Below, in pieces: positions 21,901 to 34,000 of a DNA stretch of 64,000 nt (positions are counted from its first letter, which is position 1; each line of letters opens with the position of its first letter). This stretch comes from Huiozyma naganishii CBS 8797 (Eukaryota > Ascomycota > Saccharomycetes > Saccharomycetales > Saccharomycetaceae). Location of the stretch: assembly GCF_000348985.1 (NCBI RefSeq), contig NC_035926.1:792011-856010 (forward strand), written 5' to 3'. The position numbers and the translations under genes were made by a program. The notes beneath the pieces are model-generated. The model saw only the letters and a program-made list of their open reading frames with translations, had not been told where the DNA came from and did no database searches.

Positions 21901-22234
21901 TATTGAAGTCGGGACCATTGGTGGTGGTACTGTTTTAGAACCTCAAGGTGCTATGTTGGATCTTTTGGGCGTCCGTGGACCGCACCCAACGCACCCAGGT
22001 GAAAACGCAAGAAAACTAGCCAGGATTGTTGCATGTGCCGTCATGGCTGGTGAGCTGTCGCTATGTTCCGCATTGGCAGCCGGCCATTTGGTGCAGAGCC
22101 ACATGACTCACAACAGAGGTAAGAAAGCCGAACCTGCTTCAACAGTGCCACCTGCCGCTATCGAACCTTTGAAGCAGACCCCAGAGGATCTGCAATGCTT
22201 GAAGGAGGGGGCCCAAATTTGTATAAAATCATGA
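18971..22234 (+). CDS. HMG1: HMG-CoA reductase
   Basis: Encodes 1087 residues from the ATG at 18971; the open frame extends to a GTG at 18884. It reduces HMG-CoA to mevalonate, the control step of sterol and isoprenoid synthesis, in the ER membrane. The N-terminal half has a first helix ([16 protein letters not shown]), a lumenal loop, a block of further helices that includes the sterol-sensing region (about 185-400), and later helices ending near residue 535. A variable Ala/Thr/Lys-rich linker (about 560-620) leads to the catalytic domain: [14 protein letters not shown] (catalytic Glu), [38 protein letters not shown] (Lys), [12 protein letters not shown] (Asp) and QSHMTHNR (His). It is one of the two S. 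cerevisiae ohnologues by similarity; WAR1 and RPL6 neighbours point to HMG1. Confidence 0.97.
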   Translation: MTSIVKDISNGMVRPFAKLSKTSAKNPIHTILFVLLFATFAYVSVIQHYFNVFQLEFGAGSSTADLLKGCTNYYRDASTRNNWVQVTHDDDSEKLSQYAHYYLFDLNFVTKNSSCSLPNINGTVFESGSTKYVLRDSPYLSDSEFTRATADGTKWRLVSTGGDFFKTMLKLFKELYYATFNHINQSDPFDLMIIVVAYSTMIYTFVSLFNDMRRKGGSKFWLTFATIANSACSLFLALYISQCILKAYVPILSLLIGLPFIVVIIGFRNQLKLTVNALKRTEVSDMSRMITPEQVVHDAMLQEGSRLLQDDSLFLFAFAGCSIYAKNLPALRNFAILCSLIAVLDVLLTSTFYSAVLSLKLEINTIYRSTIIKQTLEEDGVVPTTAEIISLTKENFGSENAKLLAQNQTGILIAKLSIILLIFFINFYNFGINWLSSSNSLFPFYNWSSATLGNGLDLPEFIKAAQTSLSNEPVVISIAPVRYYQQTRVLHHITDGLSESLHYLSRVIRDRFVSKMVFTLLLISASINIYLLNAARIHTHYTWGQLVKKKNAILEAATNAVSAATSGTSTPAPATVPEAGRNTPPACQGSKKSKKKSKKSKSLTTTTDGKDEKTTVAKPPQKRLLTELEAIMKEGNTHTLENEEVTELVTNNNYPLCALEKQLKDTTRAVLIRRQALSILADSPVLATERLPYQHYDYDRVFGACCENVIGFMPLPVGIIGPLLIDGESVHIPMATTEGCLVASAMRGCKAINAGGGAVTVLTKDGMTRGPCVRFPSLMRSGACKIWLDSVEGQDMVKKAFNSTSRFARLQHIQTAIAGDLLFIRFRTTTGDAMGMNMISKGVEFCLSQMVEEFGWEDMEIVSVSGNYCTDKKPAAINWIEGRGKSVVAEATIPGEVVRKVLKSDVKALVELNIAKNLIGSAMAGSVGGFNAHAANLLTAVFLAVGQDPAQNVESSNCMTLMREVDGDLRISVSMPCIEVGTIGGGTVLEPQGAMLDLLGVRGPHPTHPGENARKLARIVACAVMAGELSLCSALAAGHLVQSHMTHNRGKKAEPASTVPPAAIEPLKQTPEDLQCLKEGAQICIKS

Positions 22235-22652
22235 AGCTAAAGAAGCAAAGTGCCGAGAAACGATTTGGCCTTCTATTATGTACAGCTAACCGTTATCTGT
22301 AATATGTACAGCTATTACGCGCATCTACTATGCACATCTATTACACACAGCTACTAGCCATCTTTATTATGTAAGAAAAACAATAAATTTGCCGATCTCA
22401 CGGTTAAAGTTTGCAAAAGTCAGATTGACTCTGAAAAAAAAGTCATCTTCGCAGTTAATAGGTGCAGAAAACGACCCTGATTGGCGTTTCTTGAGATCGG
22501 ACAGTCTTTGTAACTGCATCAGAAGCACTCTGCATACCATTCTACTTACGTACACCGCTTTTGTGCCGTTTGAATCCTTTGGAGCCAGCTCCATTGCATT
22601 TAATTCTTTTGGATAAGGTCTTCACTGCGGTACAATCGGATATAGAAGTCTA

Positions 22653-25364
22653 ATGAAGGCCGGCCCGGATGAGCTTGAAACCCCATCCCCAACGCTCCCC
22701 CCGCCCAATGATGCGGACCATATGAAAACCATCATTGAGGGTACCTCCATAGATGACCCTAGAATTTTTCACCCAACAACCATGGAGGTGGGAAGAGGAG
22801 GGAAAAATAAGAGAAACACATTTGCCTGTGTTGGCTGCCATTCGTTGAAGCAGAAATGTGTCCCATCCGATTTCAACGATATATACAGAAAGCCATGCGT
22901 GCGCTGTTTTCGGCAAAGGAAGAAGTGTAAATTCGACTTATCAAAGAGGACCCGAAAGAGACGGCGCGGGAACTCCAATTCGGAACGAGAGCAGTCTACA
23001 TTGTCCAGCCCCTCAGGTCCTGGGAGCGGAACACCGCCTTCTTTATTTTCGCAAAGCTCCAACCAAGTCCCTAACTTCAATGTTATGACTCCCGGAATTC
23101 AATCATCACAGAGGAAATATTTAACACCGCTTGGAAATGCCAATTTGGAAAGTTCATTAAATGAGAGATTGTCGCAAAACTCTCCAGTTTCAACTTCTCC
23201 TGGCATTTTAAACTCGGCTCTTTTAAACCCACCGCAAAATCAGTTAGATACACATTTACCGATCACAACTGCCAATGCTCCGGCAAATGAGATTTCGTGT
23301 GGGAACCCGCTTTTAAAGAGCGATATCGTGGATTCTTTAAATCAAGAGAGGGGGTTATCGGTACCTTTAAATGAACACGACCTTTTAAACAATGGTACTT
23401 CTCCAAGCAACACGAACAAAACTGCACTGCTAGCACCAATTGAAAATACAGCAGAACCATACAAGGCCCCAAACAACAAAATATTGCAGTTGGGACGGAA
23501 CCATAACCGCGGGATCTCCAATCATCACATGAAACATAACTTTAAGAAAAATCTGCAATCTCTATTAATTTTACTTAAGGGCAAAATCAGCGTGATATCT
23601 CAGAAATTCAATGTCTGGTCAGTAGAATGGAATAAACTGGTAGAGAATAGTATGTTTTTACCCACAATCAAAGATCCTGTATCTATTGGCATTATTTCGA
23701 TGGACGAAGCAAATATAAGATTAGACCTGTATCGGAACGTAGTATCAAAACAAAGTAAGTTACCTATCGTCGGAATTGAGGAACATCTTACAGTCAACCA
23801 GCTTAGAAAGGAAAAACCCATTTTTTTTTCAGTGGTAATGTCCATTGTGTCTACGGTAATGACGGAGACCCAAACCAACAGAGACACAGTCATGAAACTA
23901 GACAGCTTCGTCATCAATTTGATAAGCATGCAGATTTTCAAATTGAACAATAAATCTATAGAAGTGGTAGAGGCATTAGTAACTTTGTGCATGTGGTATA
24001 ACTTTTTGGAATGGTCGAATAAGACTAGGTATCATTTGTTCAACTACATTTGTTGTTGCATGACTAAGGACTTGGGCCCAACGTCAGTAAACAAATCTTT
24101 CGGTATGTTTAGTGACGAGGATCCTTATAAATATAAACCACGCATAAAGACTCCTCTGGAATTAGCGGAAAATGGACCCGTTTTGATTTTGTTAGTTTAC
24201 ATTTCAGCGTTGAATATTTCGATCTTCCTTAGACAAGCAGTCAATGCCACGTGGAACTCTCTAACCGACGGAGCATTTCAGACTGTTGAAAAGGCGATTT
24301 CCAAGTATGAAAATGGAAACTCGAACGACTCGAATGTGAACTTGGATCTCGAACAGTGCAAGATGATAATTTTGTTTGCAAGACTAAATCGTTTACTGGA
24401 AAAAATACACATCAATTTACATGAGAGTTTTGTAATGAATCAGGAAAATGAGGATATCGATTTTAGTTTTACCGTAGAATACATCAAAAGATTAATCATC
24501 AAGTACCAGAATGATCTAAATTCTATTTTAACGGAGATACCGAAATCGAGAGAGCGGATGTTGGCATTTTATTATTCTGTGGAGGCGTACTTGCACCAAT
24601 TTACGTTAAACCACTACTTCAAAAACGTCACGGACAAACAAAACTTAACCTCAGTACCAGAGAATGTCAGTATTGCTTTTGTGAACTGTTACCACTGTTG
24701 CTGTCAATCTCTGAACGAATTTTTGAAATTGCCCAATACATTAATTTCTTCATTACCTCTATTCCACATGTCTCGAATCATTTACATTGTGGGATTGCTG
24801 ATTTTGAAAATCCGCTACAGCGTTGTTGCTCTACCTGTATTCCACCACCTAACTGAGTTAACAGATGGTAGTATTGACCTAGTGAAAAGAGTGACTCAAA
24901 AGTTGGAAGCAGTGTCCGAACTGTATCCGTATAACAACACGCTGTACAAATTTCAATATGTTATAGCCTTGTTTGGTCAAACATATGCTAACAAAGTGAC
25001 TGACCTTGCCGGAAATGTCGAAAGCACGGATAGTGTCACTCAATTCAATGCGAACTTACTATCTACTCCTCCAACAATGAATGAAAGTACCTGTGTCAGT
25101 TCTACTGATCCAAGTGCATCCACAATAGGGAATGTAGACCCAGGTGTGGCCGGAGTACAGAATTCGTTTGATCCTTATCCGATTAGCGGTGTTTCGGGGC
25201 TACAGAAGGATGGCACTTTCCGTCCTTCAGATATACAAAATACGCCCCCCAGTGTGTCGAGTGACAACTTGACCGACTATTTAACCGATGTGAACTCCCT
25301 AGCTTGGGGGTACAATGCCTTGAATGATGAATTTTGGACCGATTTACTTTATAACAGTATATAG
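22653..25364 (+). CDS. WAR1: War1, Zn2Cys6 weak-acid response activator
   Basis: Encodes 903 residues, against 944 in S. cerevisiae. War1 is a constitutively bound nuclear activator of the PDR12 efflux pump under sorbate and other weak acids. The DNA-binding domain near residues 57-90 has CVGCHSLKQKC, a long loop with PSDFNDIYRKP, then CVRCFRQRKKC and a basic KRTRKRRR. The middle part keeps NYICCC, FGMFSDEDP and LVYISALNISIFLRQ. The acidic C terminus DYLTDVNSLAWG..LNDEFWTDL is nearly identical to War1 and is its activation region. Leu3 has a related zinc cluster, but the C terminus and the BET5 neighbour settle the identity. Confidence 0.95.
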   Translation: MKAGPDELETPSPTLPPPNDADHMKTIIEGTSIDDPRIFHPTTMEVGRGGKNKRNTFACVGCHSLKQKCVPSDFNDIYRKPCVRCFRQRKKCKFDLSKRTRKRRRGNSNSEREQSTLSSPSGPGSGTPPSLFSQSSNQVPNFNVMTPGIQSSQRKYLTPLGNANLESSLNERLSQNSPVSTSPGILNSALLNPPQNQLDTHLPITTANAPANEISCGNPLLKSDIVDSLNQERGLSVPLNEHDLLNNGTSPSNTNKTALLAPIENTAEPYKAPNNKILQLGRNHNRGISNHHMKHNFKKNLQSLLILLKGKISVISQKFNVWSVEWNKLVENSMFLPTIKDPVSIGIISMDEANIRLDLYRNVVSKQSKLPIVGIEEHLTVNQLRKEKPIFFSVVMSIVSTVMTETQTNRDTVMKLDSFVINLISMQIFKLNNKSIEVVEALVTLCMWYNFLEWSNKTRYHLFNYICCCMTKDLGPTSVNKSFGMFSDEDPYKYKPRIKTPLELAENGPVLILLVYISALNISIFLRQAVNATWNSLTDGAFQTVEKAISKYENGNSNDSNVNLDLEQCKMIILFARLNRLLEKIHINLHESFVMNQENEDIDFSFTVEYIKRLIIKYQNDLNSILTEIPKSRERMLAFYYSVEAYLHQFTLNHYFKNVTDKQNLTSVPENVSIAFVNCYHCCCQSLNEFLKLPNTLISSLPLFHMSRIIYIVGLLILKIRYSVVALPVFHHLTELTDGSIDLVKRVTQKLEAVSELYPYNNTLYKFQYVIALFGQTYANKVTDLAGNVESTDSVTQFNANLLSTPPTMNESTCVSSTDPSASTIGNVDPGVAGVQNSFDPYPISGVSGLQKDGTFRPSDIQNTPPSVSSDNLTDYLTDVNSLAWGYNALNDEFWTDLLYNSI

Positions 25365-25432
25365 GGGATCTTAGACTACTTGATAATATTATATGCACCA
25401 TAAATGCCGATGCGAGTAGCAAGTATCCATTA

Positions 25433-25912
25433 CTAAACTAGCATCGGTTGCAAGACCGATTCCACTGCAGCGACGAACCGTCGGTTGTGAATTTTGCGGA
25501 ATCCTTGGCCTTGAGTTTCGTCAGATGTAAAGGCAAAATCAACAGGAGATAGCCAGTTGTGTACTACGTACTTGACGTATACCTCAGAGTACAGGTGCTG
25601 GAGAACTTGACTGTAGTTCTGTTGCTTAAAATCGGTCAGCAGTAGAAACCAAAGTCCCGAAGCTGTTTTGAAGGCGTGCACTCTGAAGTTCCCCATCGTT
25701 ATGCACTGGACGTTATTGGCCCCCATTGCCGGGTCCGCGATTTTATTTGTTATCGATTGGAGGGAGAACAGCATCCCATAGAGCAGCTTTGCTGTGTCAT
25801 CGTTCTGTCTCGAGTTGAGGGTCCCAGACCGTGCCTCAGAAGGTATCGTCCACTCTCTATCAAACACACAATTGCAATGGCGGTCAAAGATCCAGAAGGA
25901 GTACACAGTCAT
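25433..25912 (-). CDS. BET5: Bet5, core TRAPP subunit
   Basis: Encodes 159 residues, the normal length. Bet5 (TRAPPC1 family, longin fold) is part of the core of the TRAPP complexes, the exchange factors for Ypt1 in ER-Golgi traffic. YSFWIFDRHCNCVFDREWT at the start, LLYGMLFSLQSITNK, FRVHAFKTASGLWFLLLTD and the C-terminal QGQGFRKIHNRRF all match the family. The gene is convergent with WAR1 (68 bp between stops) and divergent from BOL3 across 136 bp. In S. cerevisiae it is followed by CPR3; here synteny with chromosome XIII ends. Confidence 0.95.
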   Translation of the reverse strand: MTVYSFWIFDRHCNCVFDREWTIPSEARSGTLNSRQNDDTAKLLYGMLFSLQSITNKIADPAMGANNVQCITMGNFRVHAFKTASGLWFLLLTDFKQQNYSQVLQHLYSEVYVKYVVHNWLSPVDFAFTSDETQGQGFRKIHNRRFVAAVESVLQPMLV

Positions 25913-26048
25913 GGTTTCTACTTCCCCTACGGCGCCTTCTTTGCATCTTCCGTGAAGTTCTTTTCAAAAGGAAGAATATGTTAAACTGTTAATAATCAGC
26001 AAACACCTTGACAGGAATGGAGCGAACAAGGTAACAACCACATCAGAA

Positions 26049-26498
26049 ATGCGTATATCAAGATTCACTACAAGAAATATTATATACCGTGGGTCTAGGG
26101 CGAGTAGCAGCCTTTTATCTGTCCCCTCACGGTCGATGGTTATGGCATTCGCGCAAGTGCGTACCGGCAACAGACCTTTATCGATAGACAAACAGATATA
26201 TAACCGAAGGGAATTGTGTACTGACTCTGATAGTTCCAATTCGTCGCTTCAACAGAAATTCGACACCAAAGGGGAACAAGAGGTCTTTGCCCTTCTACTG
26301 AGCGAGTTGCAACCGATAGCACTCGAAGTCAAGGATGTCTCAGGCGGATGCGGGTCCATGTATTCCATCCGGGTACGGTCCGAGAAATTTAATAGCCTCA
26401 CCACAGTCAAGCAACACATGCTCGTTAACCAAATTTTGAAAGAGCGTATACCTCAATGGCATGGACTGCAGCTGGTCACAGAGAAGGTCAAAAAGTAG
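26049..26498 (+). CDS. BOL3: BolA-family mitochondrial Fe-S assembly factor
   Basis: Encodes 149 residues, longer than the 118 of S. cerevisiae because of a longer N terminus. Bol3 (Aim1) works with Nfu1 in delivering 4Fe-4S clusters to targets such as lipoate synthase and succinate dehydrogenase. The first 45 residues are Arg/Ser-rich and nearly free of acidic residues, fitting a mitochondrial presequence. The BolA domain follows, with DVSGGCGSMYSIRVRSEKF, KQHMLVNQILK and the metal-ligand His in WHGLQLVTEK. Internal ATGs near residues 30-32 would remove most of the presequence, so the first ATG is preferred. It opens the block matching S. cerevisiae chromosome I. Confidence 0.9.
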   Translation: MRISRFTTRNIIYRGSRASSSLLSVPSRSMVMAFAQVRTGNRPLSIDKQIYNRRELCTDSDSSNSSLQQKFDTKGEQEVFALLLSELQPIALEVKDVSGGCGSMYSIRVRSEKFNSLTTVKQHMLVNQILKERIPQWHGLQLVTEKVKK

Positions 26499-26785
26499 GC
26501 GAGCATTCTAGGACTAAAGCATTATAGTCCACACCGATAAAGTACATATTTTATATAGAAACGGATCTCGTACGGCAGCCCCTGTAGATATTAAATTTAG
26601 TGCGAGTGAACCACTCCCCGCTCACCACACTGCTTGTTTCTTCAGCTCCTTCTGACCTGTCTCCTCTATTCTGGATCAAGACTTATTTTATCAAGTAAAA
26701 GCGTGGATCATTGTTACTTGACCACAAACATCGTCGGAAAAGCAACGAGAAAGTCGTCTACTCGACGTAAGGCAAAGAAAGTCAA

Positions 26786-28819
26786 ATGGAACAGACCCTG
26801 CAACGTAATTCAAAGCTTGCAGAACCATTGGCGGAAGATCTGGAAGAACGGGTGCTATCGATGAGCTTAGAGGAGGGAAGTGACAGCTCTGGGACCAATT
26901 CCAATGCAGGTCACAACGTTGAAGTGCCCGAGAATACACATAGCTCTAGCCAACTGTTGGATAGGCAAACTCCGGATGGAAATGAGCTTGAAGATTACGA
27001 GAGCAGAGACGAGAGCAACCTCAAAAATCTAAGTGTACCGACATTGAAGGAACAGATGACTCCATGGCGACAGAATAACAGAGCCACTGCAAATACCGAT
27101 GGAAGCCCAATTGAAAGGATGGATAAGGAAAGAGGTGGTTTTCCTTTCTTAGGGATGGACAAATTTAGTATCAAGCAAACTGTTAGTGACAAAGATTTAT
27201 CCATTCTGCAGCATCAGCTGAGAAGTTCCAAACTCAGGATATCTTCCCTGGAAGAGATTGTGAAGGGGTTGAACACTGGAGAATTTAATATGACACTCTT
27301 TGATGCTCTTAGAAAACAAGAAGCACGACATGAAATTGACGTTCTTAAGACCAATCTGAGCAAGAAACAATCTGAGATTAGTGAGCTGGAAAAGCAATTA
27401 GAACTCTCCAAGGAAGAGTGTCAAAAGTTACGGCAGGATAATTTGGATACCGTTGAGATGGCTGAAGAACAGCTGAAAAATTGGGATGAAGTATCACACA
27501 AGGTGGATTTTTTAATAGCTGATATACTGCATAATGGTAGTCATTTTACAGAGCAGGAAGCCCAAGAGTTGAATGCCGCGAAGGAGCTCGGCCATGAATT
27601 AATAATACCTAAATTGAACGCTCTAGGAAAGGTTATTCACCAGTCACTGCCTCAAGAGGATGTTATAGCCAACAGCACTCAACTGGACGCCAAAAATTAT
27701 ATTACATCAGACGAACAAATTGGATCACAGATGGAAATTGAAATAGAACAATTACACAAAGGATACGAGGGATTTATCAGAGTTATCAGCACTAACTTGG
27801 ATAAGTCGGCAATTTTAGAAGATGAATTAAAGCTGCAATTAGATAGACAGCAACAGCTCATCGATAAGATATACGCAGAAACAAGTATTGAAACGAAGAG
27901 GGACAAATCTCATATCAGTAACGTGAAAAGTTTACAGGAACTGATATCAACGTTGCAAAGAACGATCAGAGAAAAAGACCAAGAGATTGCCATGTCAGAA
28001 ACTAAGTATCAACAGAGCGAGGGCGCAAAGAAACTAAAGTTACAGAATGCCAAATTGAATAAGGAGTTAGTCGATCTGAAGAACCTCGAAGAAACAAACC
28101 AGGCCAGATGGGAAGAGCTTGTTACACAATTAGAGGACGAACTGAGAGACTGTAATGCCGCGAACAGTAAACTTGCAGACATTATTAAGAGGATGTCGCA
28201 AGATATTTCCGGTTTGCAGCAAGCCAACGAAAGATTGACCAACGAAACTACGGACAGAATTGAGCAGGCAAAGGAAATTCAAAAGCTAGCCATAGAAAAT
28301 GAGTCGTTACGGAGTGAAATTCGCAAACTAGAACTACCAAGGAAAACGTTTACCCAGCAAAGAGATTTGGAGTTCCACAATTTCCGACAAAGTCTTCTAT
28401 TGCATCTTACGAACGTCTTCGAGGTCTTGAAAAGAGTCATCAAAAGACAGTCTATTGACCAATCGATGAAAAAGATCAGCACGATTCAACAATTTGAGGG
28501 CATCTCGAACTTAAGGAACGTCCAATCGAAATTTGAATCTCTCTACAACTTCATCGAAACGGCGCTCGATGCAGTGGTAGAATCCTATATGAATTTGGTG
28601 CTAGACAGATCAGATGAGTCATCGTACTCACGCCAAAACGATGAAAGTGATTCGTCCGATTACCAATTACGAGTAAAGGAGCTGCAGAGAAAGTGGCTGG
28701 CCGAACGAGAGCGCAGAAAACTAGATTCTAACGCAGCAGAGTTGAGAATACAGAATTTAGAGACAGAAGCGGAGCTTTTGAGGAACCAATTGAACGGCAG
28801 TCACCGCTCTTCTCGGTAG
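26786..28819 (+). CDS. SPC72: Spc72, spindle pole body gamma-tubulin receptor
   Basis: Encodes 677 residues, against 622 in S. cerevisiae. Spc72 sits on the outer plaque of the spindle pole body and recruits the gamma-tubulin complex, organising cytoplasmic microtubules. The N-terminal 130 residues are acidic and disordered. From about 135 to 530 the protein is dominated by heptad-rich coiled coil ([36 protein letters not shown]). The C-terminal 60 residues form another Arg/Glu-rich coil ending in [13 protein letters not shown]. Sequence alone would only say coiled-coil protein; the assignment relies on its place between BOL3 and GEM1, exactly as in S. cerevisiae. Confidence 0.82.
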   Translation: MEQTLQRNSKLAEPLAEDLEERVLSMSLEEGSDSSGTNSNAGHNVEVPENTHSSSQLLDRQTPDGNELEDYESRDESNLKNLSVPTLKEQMTPWRQNNRATANTDGSPIERMDKERGGFPFLGMDKFSIKQTVSDKDLSILQHQLRSSKLRISSLEEIVKGLNTGEFNMTLFDALRKQEARHEIDVLKTNLSKKQSEISELEKQLELSKEECQKLRQDNLDTVEMAEEQLKNWDEVSHKVDFLIADILHNGSHFTEQEAQELNAAKELGHELIIPKLNALGKVIHQSLPQEDVIANSTQLDAKNYITSDEQIGSQMEIEIEQLHKGYEGFIRVISTNLDKSAILEDELKLQLDRQQQLIDKIYAETSIETKRDKSHISNVKSLQELISTLQRTIREKDQEIAMSETKYQQSEGAKKLKLQNAKLNKELVDLKNLEETNQARWEELVTQLEDELRDCNAANSKLADIIKRMSQDISGLQQANERLTNETTDRIEQAKEIQKLAIENESLRSEIRKLELPRKTFTQQRDLEFHNFRQSLLLHLTNVFEVLKRVIKRQSIDQSMKKISTIQQFEGISNLRNVQSKFESLYNFIETALDAVVESYMNLVLDRSDESSYSRQNDESDSSDYQLRVKELQRKWLAERERRKLDSNAAELRIQNLETEAELLRNQLNGSHRSSR

Positions 28820-28938
28820 TGCACGGCAGTTACTCAATATTATGTTTTTGTTCAAAATTCGCACAAAAAAAAAGATCAACTGCAACTGACCTTGCAATAC
28901 AACGCTGGACGAGGAAGGGCAGTTCGTCACTAAGGCAT

Positions 28939-30960
28939 ATGACCAGGGAGACGCTTACCGTTGTACTGTGTGGTGATGATGGTGTTGGTAAGACCAGTTT
29001 AGCTGTTACTTTGCTTAAGGATAAGTTTATCCCCAACCTGCAGGATGTGCTGATACCCGTTACGATACCGAGAGATTTTTCGTCTAGCCCCTACTCACCA
29101 CAGAACACGTTACTGATAGATACGAATAACGAGGATCTAACCGCTTTACACAAGAGCTTGAAGCTGGCTGATGTGATATGGCTGGTGTACTCCGATCACG
29201 AGTCGTACGAGAGGATCTCGTTTCACTGGATGATGATGTTCAGATCCCTAGGTCTCAATATACCCGTTATCTTGTGTAAAAACAAGTGCGATAAGGATAA
29301 GAAGGACGGCTCTTTGCACAAGGTACGATCCTATTCTCACAGCGAGTCCATTACATCGATACCACCACCACCGGAAAACGATACCAAAGTGGAAGACGAA
29401 GAGTTTATCCCAATTCTTATGGAATTCAAAGAAATAGATACTTGCATCAAAGCGTCGGCTAAGGCAAAATACAACGTTAACCAGGCCTTCTATCTTTGCC
29501 AGCGATCTATAACACATCCAATTGCCCCACTCTTCGACGCGAAACTCGGTGACCTCAAGCCACTGGCAAGAGAGGCCCTGGAACGGATCTTTCTTTTGTG
29601 CGACAATGACCAGGACAACTATCTGAACGATGAAGAGATCAATTTTTTACAACGAAAGTGCTTCCATAAAAGTATTGATATTAACGAATTAGAGTACATC
29701 AAACAAACGTTACTACACTACTCACGCGTAAACCATCCACGGTTTTCCAGTACTTATGGGTTATTTGTACCGGGGAAAGGCATAACGAAGGAAGGTTTTT
29801 TGGTGTTGAACAAATTATTCGCAGAAAAGGGTCGCCATGAAACAATATGGGGGATTCTGCGCGCCTTTAAATATACAGATTCGTTATCTTTGGAGCGGAA
29901 TGTTCTGCACCCAAAAGTGAGCGTACCGAGTTCCAGTAGTGTAGAACTGAGCCCTAGAGGTTATCGGTTTTTGGTCGACCTATTTATAAAGTTTGATCAT
30001 GATAATGACGGCGGGCTAGATGACGATGAACTACTGGCACTATTCAAGACCACACCAGGGTTACCGCAACTATGGTTGGAAACCAATTTCCCCTATTCCA
30101 CTGTAGTGAATAAAAGGGGACATGTAACTTTACAAGGATGGTTAGCTCAGTGGACAATGACCACATTCTTAGATTACCGAATAACTACGGAATACCTGAT
30201 CTACTTTGGATTTGAGCCAGACACTAAAACTGCACTACAATTCACAAAGCCAAGGAAATATAGAAGAAGGTCCGGCAAGTTGTATAGGTCACAAGTGATG
30301 GATCGCAGTGCCTTCAATTGCTTTGTCATAGGAAAAGCATTCAGTGGTAAGACCACGCTTCTGGACAGCTTTTTGAGCCAGCCGTTCACCGACGTTTACA
30401 CCCCAACTACAAAACCCAAAATTGCTGTGAATAGTCTTGAACTAAAGGGAGGGAAACAGTACTACCTGATATTGCAAGAGTTTGGTAAAATGGAGCATGA
30501 AGTTTTGTCTAATAAAGAGAAACTACAGGAGTGTGATGTGCTATGTCTAACGTACGATTCAAGTGACCCCGACTCGTTTTCGTACTTGATTGGCTTATTG
30601 AATCAGCTCGAATACCTGAAGGATCTCCCAACTATAATTGTAGGTTTAAAGGCAGATCTAGACAAACAGCAGCAAAGATGTACAACTCAACCGGATGAAT
30701 TTAGCGAGCGTCTGTACGTCAGTCATCCGTTACACATATCTTCCACATGGCTTGGTTCCTTAAATGAGCTCTTTGTCAAAATAACAGAGGCCGCCTTAGT
30801 CCCGGCAAACAATACACCAGACTTGCCAGAAGAATTTCGAAAGCCGATGACAGATATGGACTACAGACAAATGGCCGTGATTCTCGGCTCCACAGTGGGG
30901 TTCATGACTTTGTTGTCATTTACAGTGGTTAAACTGTTGAAGAATTCTAGAAATGATTAG
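28939..30960 (+). CDS. GEM1: Gem1, mitochondrial Rho-type (Miro) GTPase
   Basis: Encodes 673 residues from the ATG at 28939. An upstream open stretch begins at a GTG overlapping the SPC72 stop and is not supported. Gem1 is a tail-anchored outer mitochondrial membrane protein that regulates ERMES contact sites and mitochondrial inheritance. GTPase domain 1 has [10 protein letters not shown] and CKNKCDKD. Two EF-hands follow ([12 protein letters not shown] near residue 218; [12 protein letters not shown] near 353). GTPase domain 2 begins at [14 protein letters not shown] near 457, with [13 protein letters not shown] single C-terminal helix ([19 protein letters not shown]) is the anchor. It is convergent with OAF1 with 92 bp between stops. 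Confidence 0.97.
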   Translation: MTRETLTVVLCGDDGVGKTSLAVTLLKDKFIPNLQDVLIPVTIPRDFSSSPYSPQNTLLIDTNNEDLTALHKSLKLADVIWLVYSDHESYERISFHWMMMFRSLGLNIPVILCKNKCDKDKKDGSLHKVRSYSHSESITSIPPPPENDTKVEDEEFIPILMEFKEIDTCIKASAKAKYNVNQAFYLCQRSITHPIAPLFDAKLGDLKPLAREALERIFLLCDNDQDNYLNDEEINFLQRKCFHKSIDINELEYIKQTLLHYSRVNHPRFSSTYGLFVPGKGITKEGFLVLNKLFAEKGRHETIWGILRAFKYTDSLSLERNVLHPKVSVPSSSSVELSPRGYRFLVDLFIKFDHDNDGGLDDDELLALFKTTPGLPQLWLETNFPYSTVVNKRGHVTLQGWLAQWTMTTFLDYRITTEYLIYFGFEPDTKTALQFTKPRKYRRRSGKLYRSQVMDRSAFNCFVIGKAFSGKTTLLDSFLSQPFTDVYTPTTKPKIAVNSLELKGGKQYYLILQEFGKMEHEVLSNKEKLQECDVLCLTYDSSDPDSFSYLIGLLNQLEYLKDLPTIIVGLKADLDKQQQRCTTQPDEFSERLYVSHPLHISSTWLGSLNELFVKITEAALVPANNTPDLPEEFRKPMTDMDYRQMAVILGSTVGFMTLLSFTVVKLLKNSRND

Positions 30961-31052
30961 TTGTGTAACTTGTTATGAATATTTAGTTGATATTTGCTCT
31001 ACATATGCTAATTAGAGCATTGAAACCTAACCATTGCATTGCATTAAAGGAA

Positions 31053-34000
31053 TTAAGGAACATCGCTACCAAAAAAGAAGTCATAGTCGAAAAGATCGAG
31101 CCCTCCAAAGAAGGCCGAATATTCTGTTGGCACAGCTTCTTCATTACCCTTCATATAATTGTTTAAGACACTGTTACTGCCCATATTACCACCTAAATTG
31201 GTGTTTCCATGGCTGAAGTTCTCAAGCGGACCCCTATCAGAATACGCCTGCCTTTGTACATTACCAGGATGCAGTTTATTAAAACCCTGGCTAGATAGGT
31301 TGCCGTTGTTACTCACATCATGAACATCCATGGGTTGCCCACTAGGTTTAGCTATTTTTCGTATGGTCCATAATATTAGTCTCATTCTATTTTTTTTTAA
31401 TTTGGTTTGAAAATCCAGATTCTGAGATAATGTTGCAGCAGAGGACAGCTTTTGTAGGTTATTCAAAGCCGAAATGTAACTGAAAGGTGCGAACATTTGA
31501 GAAGAGCGCGAGCCCACCCCAGGCTCTTCTTCCAATTTAAATTTAGATTCAAGAGACCCATTTCTGCATTCTCTCGAATCAGAGACGCCGTTTGGGTACT
31601 TTCTCTCAAAGAATATTCCTCCACCATCATTCTCGTTGTTCCCAGCAGAGTAATTATTATTTTCCTTTTGCTTATCACCCGTAGGGGCAAATGTCGGTGA
31701 CATAGAACTCATATACGTACCCTCCTTCTCCATAGGTTTAGCCATTGTTTCGAATATGTTGTGAACTTCCTGGCACAACTTTGTTAGGTCATTTATAGAC
31801 ATTTTATTCAAATGGTTTCTCTGTTTCAACTCTTTTACAAGATCCTCACCTTTATCCAGTTGAACACCTAGCGTCATTCTCAAGTTTTTCACAATACGAG
31901 AGTGCAGATTTTTGGTATGTGCCATTTTGTAGATACTCAACCACAATTTACCGATACTCACTCTCTGCAGTATGACATCGAAAACAGCAAATAGCTTGAA
32001 GATTGAAAAGTAGTTGAATCTGAGGTATTTGGAGGAAAAAATGTAGATGTATTGGAGCGAGCTTTCCAATTCACCTTGCAAAAAGGTGATACGCTCAAAA
32101 TATGCGTTCAATTCTGCCGACTTCTCAGCGGGCATAGTATTTGCACCACCCTTCTTATTGTACCCTTGGTATGCAGCGAATACGGAGTCGCTGGCAGCAT
32201 TTACTCTTAATATCATCCCAACCAAGCAAAACAATGCCGATGGCAAAGCCAGCTGAATAACCTTTGTGACGTTGTAATTCGTGGATTTATATACAAAGTC
32301 GGAATAACTGCCAGCAAAAAAGTCATTGAAGAATTTCACTAAATTTAAAGCGTCAACACACGTTTGGATAAAGTACTTGTAGTAATATGGCAAAAAACTT
32401 TCATCCTCTAGCACCTTAACCTCAAAATGAAGGAAAACTGCAACGGATGCTCGCAAGAACATCAGTTTGGCAATAATTCTGCTTTGCAAAGCATTCGAAT
32501 TCTGAGTAGCCAAGAAATTCAACTTGGATGCAATATCTTCCTGTGGGAACTTGGAACCCTTACCTTTTCTTTTCGTGGATTTATCCAATTCTAAGAGGGG
32601 GAAATTTTCTTCCACGAATATTTCAATCTTTTCTCTTGAAAGCTCTAGAAACCTTAACGAGAAGGTGTTATTATATGACATTGTCAAATTATCAAGGTCA
32701 GATAGAAGTAACGATAATTCCGCCCTCTTAACGGTGAATTCATGGATTTTCAGCAAGGTTTCATTATTCTCCCCAACGAGATCTCTAGACACCTTCTCCA
32801 TATAATGCTTGACACTATTTGGGGCACTGGTGCTCAGAAACGAACACATCAAGTCAGATGCCAACAATGGGTGTCGGCCCTTGAGGGTAGACTCAAAAGA
32901 GCAAATACCAACCACCGAAACCCACAAGAGCCGTCTTTGGTTAAGTGATCTCTTATCCGATAAACTTGGATCTCTTAGTTGAGGGAAATCGTCAGGATCC
33001 CTATGCAACCCAATCGATGTGGAAAGCATCATGATGAGACTGGATATGATATCTGTAGGGTGCTCCAAGAAAAGATCACCCTCTTCCGGAGAAAACGCGA
33101 AGAACGACCATATATATAACAGGCATGTTATGATATTTTCGTTGGCGCAAGCACACCAGTTCTCCGATGCCAAGCATCTCTGGGCCAGAAGTATGGCATC
33201 GTTTGTTATCGGGTATCTACGCAATTCTTCGTTAGTGACATAAGTACTGTTGCCGCTATTGGTACGGGGATCATCGTCACTATGGATAATGTATCGTAAT
33301 GAGATGTATGATAGTTTTAAGATCACCAGTAATGTGCTCAAGTTTTCGATTTTTTCTCTTAAATGTGTATTCCCTAGGTTTAACTTTATCTTTGTAGGAT
33401 TTTCTGGATCAGGAAATAATGTTTTTTGAATGGACTCTTCGAACATCTCCCTTTGCAAGAAGGGCAAGTTGGGGAAGATGTATTCGCAGAAGTGGGTTTT
33501 GTATTTTTGAATCACTTCGAATGGAGGAAGAATCGTTTCGAACTCCTGAATGAAAGATTGCAACAACTCGCTGTACTCACCGCTGCAACGATCCTCCAAA
33601 AATTGGCGCCCAACGGTGTTGTAAAGCATAGACAAAATCATCCCAATCTTTAAATTGCGCGATGAGTTTGTGTTTTGTAATATTCTATCAGTGAAGTCGT
33701 CGATCCGTACACGCTGTTCTGGATCTGTACATTCGGCCATTAGCACGCTTTTCAATTTCAGGACGTTATCGCGTACCGAAGGCTGTGCCCTCGCGATGTT
33801 TGCGTTGGCTGTCAGAGCTGGTATCATTGTGTTTTGCGCCGGAGATATAAACACGGATGCAATGCATGATGCGATGAATTTGTCCTGAGTGATGACGTAA
33901 TTTTCGGACAGTGGTTTGACATCGTGTTTCATAACTTTACTGAATATCAGCTTTGGATGTTCTTTGTAAAGGTTAATTTCGATATCGTCCAAGGAATCGT

